DNA of 64,000 nt from Planomicrobium sp. Y74 (GTDB taxonomy: Bacteria > Bacillota > Bacilli > Bacillales_A > Planococcaceae), in NCBI RefSeq assembly GCF_003668635.1, contig NZ_RCWH01000009.1, positions 1 to 64,000 on the forward strand, read 5' to 3'. Below are positions 52,490 to 61,071 of this stretch, one piece after another; positions within the stretch are counted from its first letter, which is position 1; the number at the start of each line of letters is the position of its first letter. Position numbers and translations under genes: made by a program. The notes below the pieces were generated by a model that made no database searches, was not told where the DNA came from, and was given only the letters and a program-made list of their open reading frames with translations.

Positions 52490-53128
52490 ATGAACCGTAT
52501 ATTTTATTTGGGTATATTATCCATTCTTGTATTGGCTGGCTGTTCTGAAGAAACGGAACCGGTAGCCGAGGCTGCAGTAAACGAGGAAGCCGCCATCCCC
52601 ACTTACTTTGACGGCTATGTCCTCAACCCTCAGGTAACGGACGACCGCTCCTTGGAGAAAGCGGGGCAATCCTTCCGTGATTTGCGGGGCGAAATTGAGC
52701 TGAAAGCAGTAAATACAGAAATACCGGCATATGAAGTCGGTGGAGTCGAATTAACAGTACATGAAGCCAAGATCCTCCATTTCAAACCGGAATACAGCAT
52801 GATCGATTTTTTCCACTCGTATACGCACGAAACGGAATTCGGCATGGTGAAGTATTTTGTGGAAATCACGAATACTACAGAAGAGGTGCTCAAATTTGCA
52901 CCTGTGGCACTAGTCGAAACGAATGCAGGAGAAACGAAGACATGGGAAGAAGATATTTACCTTGAAGAATTGAACGGTGAAATTCAGCCGGGTGAAACGA
53001 AAAAAGGGAATATCGGTTTTATTCTTGAAAAGCCGAGCAAAGAGCCATTGAAATTTACGACAAGTGACGTGTTCAGCGTAAGCGATAAAAAGCTGGCAGA
53101 GGCCCAGCTGATAGAAATAGAATTTTAA
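52490..53128 (+). CDS. Lipoprotein, DUF4352-like
   Basis: 213 residues from the ATG at 52490, eight bases after AGGAG. Lipobox VLAGC (Cys about residue 19), so it would be lipidated and held on the outer face of the membrane. Residues 80-200 form an Ig-like beta domain (EFGMVKYFVEITNTTEEVLK ... QPGETKKGNIGFILE) of the DUF4352 type. The 70-base gap and lack of a terminator suggest co-transcription with phoA. Confidence 0.75.
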   Translation: MNRIFYLGILSILVLAGCSEETEPVAEAAVNEEAAIPTYFDGYVLNPQVTDDRSLEKAGQSFRDLRGEIELKAVNTEIPAYEVGGVELTVHEAKILHFKPEYSMIDFFHSYTHETEFGMVKYFVEITNTTEEVLKFAPVALVETNAGETKTWEEDIYLEELNGEIQPGETKKGNIGFILEKPSKEPLKFTTSDVFSVSDKKLAEAQLIEIEF

Positions 53129-53145
53129 GAATAAAACGCAAAAAG

Positions 53146-53180
53146 AGAGAGGGTGGCCCGGGATTATCGGGCCGCCCTCT
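53146..53180 (+). terminator. Terminator of the phoA-lipoprotein unit
   Basis: GAGAGGG-GGCCCG and CGGGCC-CCCTCTC pair around GGATTAT, followed by ATTTCTTG. Confidence 0.85.
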
Positions 53181-53440
53181 CATTTCTTGCATATCTAATA
53201 AAATCAGATTTTCTTACTTTCTTGAATATGCTTTTTTACTTTAAGTTTCAATTAAAAGAAATGAAAATTTGCTATGGATTCATATTGGTTTGAAAGTAAC
53301 TTATTAGCAATTATGTTACATCAAAATACTCATCCATGGGCTTCATCAGAAAACTCAACGAAACTGATCTTATTAGAAAAAATGATGCATATAAAATGCT
53401 GCTCTAAAAGGCTTCGAAGGTTAAATTTCAAAAGGACACA

Positions 53441-53469
53441 AGTTTACATAGCATGAGGTTATCGGTAGC
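53441..53469 (-). other. dif-like XerC/XerD site S4
   Basis: AGTTTACATAG, centre CATGAGG (7 bp; 6 if the arm is shifted), TTATCGGTAGC. The left arm is at 10 of 11 to the XerD-arm consensus; the right arm keeps TTATCGG. Confidence 0.5.
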
Positions 53470-53654
53470 TGGCATAAATCTTGCACATAATATTAAGAAC
53501 CCATAAATCCTAGTATAAAAAGTTGCTGGATTCTTAAAAGTTATGCGTAAAATAAAGTTCGAAATTGATGCAAGTTTTTTCTTAAAGTAACACGCTTTTA
53601 CACGGATGGAAAAAGCAGAACAGCTTGGTAGAATTGGAGTTCTGATCAAATAGC

Positions 53655-53694
53655 AAAGAAAAGAGCCGAAGCGATCGTATCGCCCCGGCTTTTC
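53655..53694 (-). terminator. Terminator of the YibE/F gene
   Basis: On the minus strand AAGAAAAG-CCGGGGCGAT pairs with ATCGCTTCGGCTCTTTTCTT around ACG, directly after the stop at 53695. Confidence 0.75.
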
Positions 53695-54903
53695 TTATGC
53701 GTCTGTACCCCTGTCGCCTACAATAATCATAGGATCTTGTTTTGTTTTTACCTCTTCCTTACTTAAAAGCAAGGCCGAGATCAGTGCAGTAATCGGTATG
53801 GCAAGAACGAGACCTATACTCCCCGAGAGTGTCCTCAATATCTCCACACCAAAGAACTCCATCTGGATCAATTCTCCATAAGGGTATTCATAGGCATACA
53901 TTAATAAAATAATGGGAAGGGATGCACCCACATAAGCTAAAATCAGGGTATTCGCCATTGTGCCCATTATGTCTCCGCCTACGTTCATTCCGGATTTAAA
54001 AAGCTCTTTGAATGATGCACTTTTGTAATTGCGTTTTATTTCCTCAAGCGATGAAGCAATCGAAATAGCAACATCCATTACAGCACCCAGCGCTCCAATT
54101 ATAATCCCGGCAAGCAGTATGCCGGAAAGGTCAATCGGACTTTCCAAATCTATCATACTAAGCATCGTCTCTTCTTCACCATGAAAGCCGGACAGGTTCA
54201 TCAGACTCATGAAAATAAAGGAAATAAGAGCTGCCGAGCCCAAACCACCCACCGTTCCGGTAATGGCAGCCAGCGTTTTACGGGAAAAGCCGCTGACAAT
54301 CAAAAAGGTCAAAGCCGTTACAATCGCGCCGGTAATGAGCACAAGCAAAATAGGATTATGTCCTTCCAGTAAATAAGGAATCATAAATTTAAAGAGAATG
54401 AATATGGTCAGTCCTAAAGTTATAACGGATTTGACACCCTTCAGCTTTCCGAAGAAGAGTAAAAGTGCAATGAAAAGCCCAACAAGGATATAGGAAGGAT
54501 AATCCCGGGCGTAATCGACGGGTGCGGCAAAGCTTATTTCCCCATTTTCAACCTGAAACCGGACGGTAATCCTGTCACCTTCTTCAAACCAGAAGTTGCT
54601 GTTTGCGTAGTAGGTGTCTGCGTAATTGTAGCCTATGACTTCTATCTCCCGGCCTTTATATTCTCCTGATAGAATCTCTACATTTAAATGTTGAAATTCT
54701 CTTTCCGCTTGAGTCATTTCATCCAGTTCTGTTCCTTCTTCTATGATTTCCAGGACACGGGCGGTTGTGCTGACCGAATCCGGAATGTCTTCCTGCATCA
54801 TTTCCTGTTCGCCAGGGTTCGCCGGCGGTGGCGTACTGGTTGCAAGAGCAGTAGAAGGGATTGTTAGAAAGGCGAATAAAATGAGCGTGAGTAGTCTAAG
54901 CAT
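53695..54903 (-). CDS. YibE/F-like membrane protein
   Basis: 402 residues. Signal peptide (1-22), a soluble extracytoplasmic domain (about 25-140, NVEILSGEYKGREIEVIGYN) and seven or so membrane segments (145-385), including GALGAVMDVAISIASSLEEI and GMNVGGDIMGTMANTLILAY. These glycine-rich blocks are typical of YibE/F proteins, a family of membrane proteins of unknown function. Lies alone between S4 and S5. Confidence 0.88.
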   Translation of the reverse strand: MLRLLTLILFAFLTIPSTALATSTPPPANPGEQEMMQEDIPDSVSTTARVLEIIEEGTELDEMTQAEREFQHLNVEILSGEYKGREIEVIGYNYADTYYANSNFWFEEGDRITVRFQVENGEISFAAPVDYARDYPSYILVGLFIALLLFFGKLKGVKSVITLGLTIFILFKFMIPYLLEGHNPILLVLITGAIVTALTFLIVSGFSRKTLAAITGTVGGLGSAALISFIFMSLMNLSGFHGEEETMLSMIDLESPIDLSGILLAGIIIGALGAVMDVAISIASSLEEIKRNYKSASFKELFKSGMNVGGDIMGTMANTLILAYVGASLPIILLMYAYEYPYGELIQMEFFGVEILRTLSGSIGLVLAIPITALISALLLSKEEVKTKQDPMIIVGDRGTDA

Positions 54904-55320
54904 TAGGTCTATCCGCTCCTTTGTGCGTGTCAGTTATGGGTATGATGCGCTCTTATTATAGCAAAGGATTGAGGCCACTAGTCTAGTCAATTTAGGTTAA
55001 ATTTAAGAGGGGGTATAAGGAAGGGGTGTTTGTTATCTTCTTCCTTTGCTGATCTGGTAAAAGGCATGGTTTATTAGTTGGCTAATTACAAGTATAGTAA
55101 GCGAGGGAAAAGGAAAGACGGGTTTTAGAAAAAGTGCTGTGTTTATTTTTGGGTATTTTTGAACTAGTCACTTATGGTTATCTATATATTTACTGACGGG
55201 TGCGATTGTTCACTAAAAGCGAGAGCGTAAAATATCTTGTGTAAATGACTTAACAGAAATTCTTAAAGCGCATGAAGTTAACATATGAGGGCTTGTCGGC
55301 AGGGAAGGGTTGCATACAAA
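54904..55320. other. Stretch without gene
   Basis: Holds the YibE/F promoter and, at 55221, an IS-end-like repeat. I see nothing else. Confidence 0.4.
55221..55248. repeat. IS-end-like 28-bp repeat, copy 2
   Basis: GAGAGCGTAAAATATC followed by TTGTGTAAATGA, 26 of 28 matches to 49670-49697. Confidence 0.5.
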
Positions 55321-55321
55321 A

Positions 55322-55480
55322 TCATTTCCTTTTTTCGTTCAAGTTAGTGTACTTTTGCCATCGCTTTCGCAACAGGAATGAAAGCTGATCATATGTTTTT
55401 AATCGAAGGAACTGAACATGGGAGAGAAGCATCTGCAATTCGTACTTTTCAATAGAAGTTTGGATTTCTGTAAGTTTCAT
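55322..55480 (-). CDS. Small protein divergent from HAD gene
   Basis: 52 residues from the ATG at 55480 with AAAGGTGA eight bases upstream. MKLTEIQTSIEKYELQMLLS then HVQFLRLKTYDQLSFLLRKR: one amphipathic helix and a basic end. Unknown family. The good ribosome site favours a real gene; it shares a 76-base promoter region with the HAD phosphatase. Confidence 0.55.
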   Translation of the reverse strand: MKLTEIQTSIEKYELQMLLSHVQFLRLKTYDQLSFLLRKRWQKYTNLNEKRK

Positions 55481-55556
55481 CACTGGTTCACCTTTCGGAC
55501 AGACGTCATTTTTAGTATAGCAAAGCTTAGATAAAATAAAGGCGAGGTGACCAATC

Positions 55557-56315
55557 ATGCAATTTGTATTCGATCTTGACGGAACCATTTGTTTTAAAGG
55601 CCAACCCTTAACCAAAGAAATTTGTGCTGCTTTGAATATGTGCCAGGCAATGGGACATGAAATCATCTTTGCATCTGCCCGACCGATACGTGATTTACTG
55701 CCGGTGTTGCCGGAAAAATATCACCAGTTAAGAATGGTCGGTGGAAACGGGGCTTTTCGAAATGCGGATGGCTCAATCGAAGTAAACAGTTTTGACAAGA
55801 GTACTTGCAAGCAGCTATTCGATATCATTGATGTGCATCAATTATCGTACTTGATTGATAGCAGCTGGGATTACAGCTATACCGGAGAACAGACCCACCC
55901 GATCTATCAAAACATCGATCCGTTGAAGAGTGCGAAAAACGTGCCGATTGATTTGCTGGAAAATGTAGTGAAAATGGTTCTTTTTACAAGCAATGCCGAG
56001 ATACAAAAAAGCTTGGAAGCCCTTCCTCTGACCCTGCATCTGCACCAGGATGAAGGAATCCTTGATTTGAGTCCGGAAGGCATTGATAAATGGGCCGGGC
56101 TGCAGCAACTTGGAATCAAAGAGAATGAGTTCATTGCTTTTGGTAATGACTCAAATGACATTTGCATGTTTGAAGCTGCCAAAGAAAGTATCTGCATTGG
56201 TAATCATCCTGCTGCCAAAGAACATGCGACCTTACACATCACAGCGGATCAAGTGGCAAAAATGATTTTGCGTATGAGTGAAAAGCATCTTACGCAACAG
56301 ATTGAAGTTAACTAG
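55557..56315 (+). CDS. Cof-type HAD phosphatase
   Basis: 252 residues. Motif I FDLDGTICF (Asp nucleophile at residue 6), motif II SAR near 41, and motif III/IV GIDKWAGLQQL then AFGNDSNDICMFE. The GNDSND box is typical of the HAD-IIB (Cof) subclass, which dephosphorylates sugar phosphates and cofactors. Substrate unknown. ATG follows GGCGAGGTGA. Dif-like site S5 lies 66 bases past its end. Confidence 0.9.
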   Translation: MQFVFDLDGTICFKGQPLTKEICAALNMCQAMGHEIIFASARPIRDLLPVLPEKYHQLRMVGGNGAFRNADGSIEVNSFDKSTCKQLFDIIDVHQLSYLIDSSWDYSYTGEQTHPIYQNIDPLKSAKNVPIDLLENVVKMVLFTSNAEIQKSLEALPLTLHLHQDEGILDLSPEGIDKWAGLQQLGIKENEFIAFGNDSNDICMFEAAKESICIGNHPAAKEHATLHITADQVAKMILRMSEKHLTQQIEVN

Positions 56316-56380
56316 TCGAAGACAAACTCTATTTACATTTTCGATCACAGTTAAAATAGAAAATAAATCAATAGATGGTT

Positions 56381-56408
56381 AGTTTACAAATCAATACTTA
56401 TCGGAAAT
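56381..56408 (-). other. dif-like XerC/XerD site S5
   Basis: AGTTTACAAAT, centre CAATAC, TTATCGGAAAT, an exact 11-6-11 layout. The XerD-like arm faces the HAD gene's 3' end and a hairpin lies 32 bases beyond the other arm. Confidence 0.65.
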
Positions 56409-56439
56409 TTTTATAAATGAAGTGCTATTTTTAAACCTG

Positions 56440-56480
56440 AGAATCCCAGCTGCCTTACATAAAAAGGTGGTTGGGATTCT
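56440..56480. repeat. Hairpin beside S5
   Basis: AGAATCCCA and TGGGATTCT pair around an interior that adds CC/GG pairs. It may terminate transcription from the HAD gene, though the T run is weak. Confidence 0.55.
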
Positions 56481-56605
56481 TGGACTGTAAAGCCATAAAT
56501 TGATGCAAATGAATTCACTGGTTGATAATGGCGTTATATTAATTCCTTATATTTTAAAAGCTCTGAGAAAGCGGCATAAAAATTCAGCTGGACAGCGGCT
56601 CTGTA

Positions 56606-56848
56606 TTATTTCACCGCGTTCCTTTTTCGTGTCAGCAAATAGGCGGTGATCCAGGAGGCAATATTGGAAACCCTCCACTTTAGCCGCCAAAACGGCCGGG
56701 AAATAGCCGGATCTAAGTCGGATATAAGGTGTTTCTTAGGCTCTTTATCCACTGATTGTAACAGAACTTTTCCGTTCACTCCTACTGCGCCCTTTATCCG
56801 GTGATTTTCTTTTATGGTGCCGAGTGATGCAAGAATGGTTTTTATCGC
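56606..56848 (-). pseudogene. Start-less coding remnant, unknown
   Basis: An 80-codon minus-strand frame reads KTILASLGTIKENHRIKGAV ... HLISDLDPAISRPFWRLKWR and ends VSNIASWITAYLLTRKR. It has amino-acid usage of a real protein but no start with a ribosome site, and a stop cuts it upstream. It is probably the 3' end of a lost gene, left between two dif-like sites. Family not recognised. Confidence 0.4.
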
Positions 56849-57066
56849 TTAAGAGGAACACGGTCATATGAACTGTGCCATATTTAATTGTACTTTAATA
56901 AAAGCGACAGTGTAGTTTCTGGTGAGATTAAATGACTGCGGTTTTAAACTGAAGTCATCTTTTAGGCTTGCTTGTGTGCGACATTGTAATGGTCTGTGTG
57001 TTCCTCGACAAGTTGTTTTAGCTCGACCGAATTTAAGCGGAGCAACACTTTTCTATATAGTTAATT

Positions 57067-57094
57067 GAGTTACATGTGAAGAATTATCGGAAGG
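57067..57094 (-). other. dif-like XerC/XerD site S6
   Basis: GAGTTACATGT, centre GAAGAA, TTATCGGAAGG. The right arm fits the window consensus at 10 of 11; the left arm is weaker (7 of 11). A hairpin follows 19 bases later, as at the other sites. Confidence 0.5.
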
Positions 57095-57113
57095 AAGAAG
57101 ATGTGCCACTATA

Positions 57114-57167
57114 AAAAGAAAGGAAGAGAAGATGCTCAATTGGAGGTTCTTTTCTTCCTTTCTTTTC
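57114..57167 (+). terminator. Pyrimidine-rich hairpin beside S6
   Basis: AAAAGAAAGGAAGAGAAGA pairs with TTCTTTTCTTCCTTTCTTTT. The same purine/pyrimidine style is seen at 60907 and 63769. Confidence 0.6.
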
Positions 57168-57301
57168 GTACAAACGGATTTTTCTACATATCATCAATCC
57201 TAAAGCTTTCACTTTAGAGCGAGTTAATTTATTTTTAAAATTTATCATTTTTAAATTCATTACTATTTACAATACTCAGTGAAAAGTATAAACTAAGAAA
57301 A

Positions 57302-57321
57302 AGTTTCTTTAAGGAAAAACT
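57302..57321 (+). promoter_or_regulatory. MntR-box-like operator
   Basis: AGTTTCTTTAAGGAAAAACT resembles the Bacillus MntR box (AGTTTgCCTTAAGGAAACT, from memory) and lies 37 bases before the ATPase start, just after a TATAAA-like -10 at 57290. MntR with bound Mn2+ would block transcription here. Confidence 0.65.
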
Positions 57322-57358
57322 ATTTCACTTACGAAAAATAATGTTAGGAGGGAAGTAT

Positions 57359-58099
57359 GTGGTTTCTGCACTTGTATTAAATGATGTTCACGTTTCTTAT
57401 CATGGTAAATCAGCCATCAGTGGAATTAATTTAAAAGTTGAATCAGGAACTGTCTTAGGGATTATCGGACCGAACGGTGCTGGAAAATCGACTTTATTAA
57501 AAGCATTGTTGAAATTGGTATCAATCGATAAAGGAAGTATAGAGATATTTGGAAAGACATTAGAAGAAAACCGTAAAAGAATCGCATATGTACCACAACG
57601 AAGCGAGTTTGATTGGGATTTCCCTATCCATGTTCTAGATACCGTCTTAATGGGAACATATCCCAAGATAGGAATCTTCAAGCGCCCGAAGAAAAAAGAA
57701 AGGGACTTAGCCTACGAGTGTTTGGAAAAGGTGGGAATGGAACACTTTTATAATCGACAGATAGGCGAACTGTCAGGAGGACAACAGCAGCGTGTCTTTC
57801 TCGCTAGGGCGCTTGCGCAAAATGCCGATCTTTTCTTTTTGGATGAACCATTTGTTGGTATTGACATAGCCAGCGAAGAAACGATTGTTGATCTCTTGAA
57901 AGATTTGCGTAATTTAGGAAAAACGGTGGTGGTTGTTCATCATGATTTAAGCAAAGCGACTGAGTATTTCGATGAACTGCTTTTACTGAACAAACACGTG
58001 ATTCATGCCGGGAAGCCCAGTGAAGTCATGCACCCGGAGATTATGTTGAAAGCCTATGAAAGAGAATTATCCTTTTTACGCGAAGCAGGGGTGAACTAA
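57359..58099 (+). CDS. mntB: Manganese ABC transporter, ATPase
   Basis: 246 residues from a GTG at 57359, six bases after GGAGGG; an ATG at 57341 overlaps that site. Walker A GPNGAGKSTLLKALL (about 36), Q-loop YVPQRSEFDWDFP with the segment typical of the Mn/Zn subfamily, signature LSGGQQQRVFLARAL and Walker B LFFLDEPFVGID. It drives uptake through the adjacent permease. First gene of an operon with spacing of one base to the next. Confidence 0.93.
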   Translation: MVSALVLNDVHVSYHGKSAISGINLKVESGTVLGIIGPNGAGKSTLLKALLKLVSIDKGSIEIFGKTLEENRKRIAYVPQRSEFDWDFPIHVLDTVLMGTYPKIGIFKRPKKKERDLAYECLEKVGMEHFYNRQIGELSGGQQQRVFLARALAQNADLFFLDEPFVGIDIASEETIVDLLKDLRNLGKTVVVVHHDLSKATEYFDELLLLNKHVIHAGKPSEVMHPEIMLKAYERELSFLREAGVN

Positions 58100-58100
58100 T

Positions 58101-58970
58101 ATGGCCTTTATTGAAGGACTTATTCAATATGATTTTCTGCAAAAGGCGCTTTTAACTTCAATTATAGTGGGTATTGTTTGCGGAGTTATCGGCTGTTTCA
58201 TTATTTTAAGAGGAATGGCTCTTATGGGTGATGCTATCTCACACGCAGTATTGCCAGGGGTGGCCATATCCTATGCACTGGGAATCAATTTTTTCTTCGG
58301 TGCCGTTTTTACAGGTGTAGTAACAGCAATAGGAATAGGCTTTGTAAGCCACAATAGCCGTATTAAACAGGATACATCTATCGGCATCATGTTCACCGCT
58401 GCCTTTGCTTTAGGCGTTATTCTCATAACCGTGCTCGAAAGCAGCACAGATTTGTATCATATTTTATTTGGTAACGTTTTGGCAGTCCGACCTTCGGATG
58501 TATGGATTACACTGATTATCGGGCTTATTGTATTGATTTCTGTTTATGTATTTTACAAAGAACTTCTTGTTACTTCTTTCGATCCGACCATGGCGGAGGT
58601 ATACGGCCTACCGGTAAGGCTGATCCATTATTTTTTGATGACACTTTTGACTATGGTTACAGTAGCTTCCTTGCAGACGGTCGGTATTGTGCTGGTAGTA
58701 GCCATGCTGATTACTCCGGCTGCAACAGCATATTTGCTGACCGATCGTTTGTCGGTGATGATTTTTCTATCAGCTGCTATCGGTGCCAGTGCTTCGGTGA
58801 TCGGTCTGTATTTCAGTTTCACTTATAATTTGGCCTCAGGGGCCACGATTGTCCTTGCGGCGACAGCATTATTTTTTGTGGCTTTTCTTTTTTCCCAAAA
58901 ACAAGGAATTCTATGGAAAAAATTAAATGATAAGAAAAATCGACATACATTACAAAAGGAAAATATCTGA
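58101..58970 (+). CDS. mntC: Manganese ABC transporter, permease
   Basis: 289 residues with about eight membrane segments. GMALMGDAISHAVLPGVAIS (about 35-54) is the signature of the ABC-3 Mn/Zn/Fe permease family, and EVYGLPVRLIHYFLMTLLTM holds the coupling region. Starts one base after the ATPase stop. The C-terminus ends in a Lys-rich cytoplasmic tail. Confidence 0.92.
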   Translation: MAFIEGLIQYDFLQKALLTSIIVGIVCGVIGCFIILRGMALMGDAISHAVLPGVAISYALGINFFFGAVFTGVVTAIGIGFVSHNSRIKQDTSIGIMFTAAFALGVILITVLESSTDLYHILFGNVLAVRPSDVWITLIIGLIVLISVYVFYKELLVTSFDPTMAEVYGLPVRLIHYFLMTLLTMVTVASLQTVGIVLVVAMLITPAATAYLLTDRLSVMIFLSAAIGASASVIGLYFSFTYNLASGATIVLAATALFFVAFLFSQKQGILWKKLNDKKNRHTLQKENI

Positions 58971-58987
58971 AAAAGAGGAGAATATTC

Positions 58988-59932
58988 ATGACAAAGAAAA
59001 GAATTTTATTATTTGTTAGCTTGTTTTTACTGATCGGTTTAACAGGATGTGCGAGTAATCAGAATCAAAATAAAACGGCAGATGCAAAAGAAGATAAGTT
59101 GCTGATAATTACCACTTACTCCATTATTTATGACATCGTAAGGAATGTGGGTGGAGATCGAATAGAGATTCACAGTTTGGCTCCGGTAGGTTCCAATCCA
59201 CATGAATACGAGCCCCTTCCATTAGACGTACAAAAAACGACAGACGCCGATGCCGTCTTTTATAATGGCTTGAACCTTGAAGAAGGTAATTCCTGGTTTG
59301 AAAAATTGATGGGAACGACTGGCAAAGCAGGGGCTGAAGCGCCCGTCTTCCGATTAAGCAAAGGTGTCGAACCGATGTATCTAACAACTGAAGGGAAAGA
59401 AGGGGAAGAAGATCCCCATGCATGGTTAGATATTCGAAATGGGATTAAGTATGCAGAAAACGCAAGGGATGCGCTGATCGAAATCGATTCGGATTATGCA
59501 GAAGAATACAAAAAAAATGCGGAAAGCTATATCAAAGAATTAGAAGCGCTTCACCAAAAAGCTATCGAGCGATATAGTGAAATTCCGAAAGAGAACCGTG
59601 TTTTTGTAACTAGTGAAGGTGCATTTAAATATTTTAGCCAAGCGTATGATTTTACAGCGGAATATATCTGGGAAATTAACCAGGAAAACCAAGGTACGCC
59701 AAACCAGATTACTCGTATTTTAGATATTATCGAAGAACAGGATATTCAAGGGCTATTTTTAGAAACAAGTATCGATCCCCGGAGTATGGAAATGGTATCC
59801 AGGGAAACCGGTATTGAGATTAAAGGAAAAGTATTTACCGATTCCATAGGAAAGCCGGGAGAAGATGGAGACACGTATCTGAAAATGATGGAATGGAACA
59901 TTGAAACGATATTAGAAGGGTTAACTAACTAA
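58988..59932 (+). CDS. mntA: Manganese-binding lipoprotein (ZnuA/MntA-like)
   Basis: 314 residues. Lipobox LTGCAS (Cys about residue 21). Metal ligands are visible: His in SNPHEYEP (about 68), His in EDPHAWLD (about 141), Glu in TSEGAFKYF (about 207) and Asp in FTDSIG (about 282). His-His-Glu-Asp ligation and lack of a His-rich loop favour manganese over zinc. It captures the metal outside and hands it to the permease. Confidence 0.92.
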   Translation: MTKKRILLFVSLFLLIGLTGCASNQNQNKTADAKEDKLLIITTYSIIYDIVRNVGGDRIEIHSLAPVGSNPHEYEPLPLDVQKTTDADAVFYNGLNLEEGNSWFEKLMGTTGKAGAEAPVFRLSKGVEPMYLTTEGKEGEEDPHAWLDIRNGIKYAENARDALIEIDSDYAEEYKKNAESYIKELEALHQKAIERYSEIPKENRVFVTSEGAFKYFSQAYDFTAEYIWEINQENQGTPNQITRILDIIEEQDIQGLFLETSIDPRSMEMVSRETGIEIKGKVFTDSIGKPGEDGDTYLKMMEWNIETILEGLTN

Positions 59933-60068
59933 TTATTAGGAGAAGTTTAAATAGTTTATCTTTTTGAAGTTGTTTTTGAATATAACAAGTTTAGAATGCA
60001 TTGGATCTTTTGGCCTTTATGGAAGAACCATCCGTAACATAGATGAAAATCAGGAGGAGGAGAGCGTA

Positions 60069-60488
60069 TTGCCCACCATCAATATGGAAGATTACTTGGA
60101 AAAGATTTATTTATTAATTGAAGAAAAGGGTTATGCACGCGCAACCGATGTAGCTTCGTCCTTGGATGTCCTGCCTTCTTCTGTATCCAAAATGATGAGA
60201 AAACTTGATGAAAATGGGTTAGTTTCTTATGAAAGATATCGGGGTTTCACATTGACGACAAAAGGAAGAAGCATAGCGAAAGACATAGCGGATAAACATC
60301 ATATGTTAGAGAAGCTATTTCGCATTCTTGAAATTCCTTCTATAAACATTTATCAGGAAATTGAAGGAATTGAACATCATATCGGAAAAGAAACCGCGTT
60401 TTGTATAGGCAGCCTGGTTCAATTTCTGGAGGAAAATCCCAACATTAAAAATTCTTATTTAAAATATCGAGAAGAATTGGTTCAATAA
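60069..60488 (+). CDS. mntR: MntR-like Mn2+-dependent repressor (DtxR family)
   Basis: 139 residues from a TTG at 60069, eight bases after AGGAGG; this matches the length of B. subtilis MntR (142), whereas the longer frame from 59964 does not. Helix-turn-helix ARATDVASSLDVLPSSVSKM (about 23-42). Metal ligands fit MntR: Asp in MEDYLEK, His in DKHHMLEK and EGIEHHIG. It ends the operon it is expected to control through the operator at 57302. Confidence 0.9.
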   Translation: MPTINMEDYLEKIYLLIEEKGYARATDVASSLDVLPSSVSKMMRKLDENGLVSYERYRGFTLTTKGRSIAKDIADKHHMLEKLFRILEIPSINIYQEIEGIEHHIGKETAFCIGSLVQFLEENPNIKNSYLKYREELVQ

Positions 60489-60906
60489 ATACAGTCGCTA
60501 TAGAACATCATGAGAATTGTTTTAAATGATTTCAAGTAATGAACTGGAATTAAAAACAACCTATAGTTTGTATTAACAATAACCTTTTAACCAAATCTAG
60601 CGACTTGAGAAAGATGAAAATTCATTCTGTATTATATTAGATAGTGCTAATCGAAGGGAACTGAAGGTACTGAAATTCCTCTGACATGAAGTGTTTTGTG
60701 AATTCCCCTTTACCTGTGCAACCCTATTATCAATGAAAATGTGAAAAAAATGATTTTATGGATGACTGGGAAACATCTTCTAAAGCCTAAAATCAGAGGA
60801 CATAATTACAATTTTTTATTTGATACAAATTTACAGAGATTGGGCCTAATAATCACTGGCTCGCATATGAGTAATTGTCAAAAGCACTGAGACAAATAAT
60901 ACAACC
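60489..60906. other. Stretch without gene
   Basis: No coding frame or repeat that I can support between mntR and the hairpin at 60907. Confidence 0.4.
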
Positions 60907-60953
60907 AGAAGGGAAGAGAAGAAGCTCAAATAGAGTTTTATCTCTTCCCTTCT
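60907..60953 (+). terminator. Pyrimidine-rich hairpin abutting P5
   Basis: AGAAGGGAAGAGA and TCTCTTCCCTTCT form a perfect 13-bp stem. Its right side runs into the left arm of palindrome P5. Confidence 0.65.
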
Positions 60954-60983
60954 GTTCGCAAAAGTGTACTTTTACGAACGGTT
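60950..60983 (+). other. 34-bp loxP-format palindrome P5
   Basis: Left arm TTCTGTTCGCAAA (degenerate), centre AGTGTACT, right arm TTTACGAACGGTT (identical to P1 and P4). It lies 88 bases before the MocR gene. Confidence 0.68.
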
Positions 60984-61033
60984 ATTCAATTTTGAAAAAT
61001 CTTCAGAAAGAGTTTTTGCATTTGAAGTTTTTG

Positions 61034-61057
61034 CCATACAATCTTATAATTGTATGG
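61034..61057. promoter_or_regulatory. MocR operator candidate O1
   Basis: CCATACAAT, six bases CTTATA, ATTGTATGG: a perfect 9-6-9 palindrome 15 bases before the MocR start. A near-identical palindrome lies between MocR and the exporter (62487). Confidence 0.75.
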
Positions 61058-61071
61058 AAAGGGTGGGGACT

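Noticed and set aside
53274-53456. 60-codon plus-strand open frame
   Set aside because: No ribosome binding site, implausible amino-acid composition, and it overlaps dif-like site S4.
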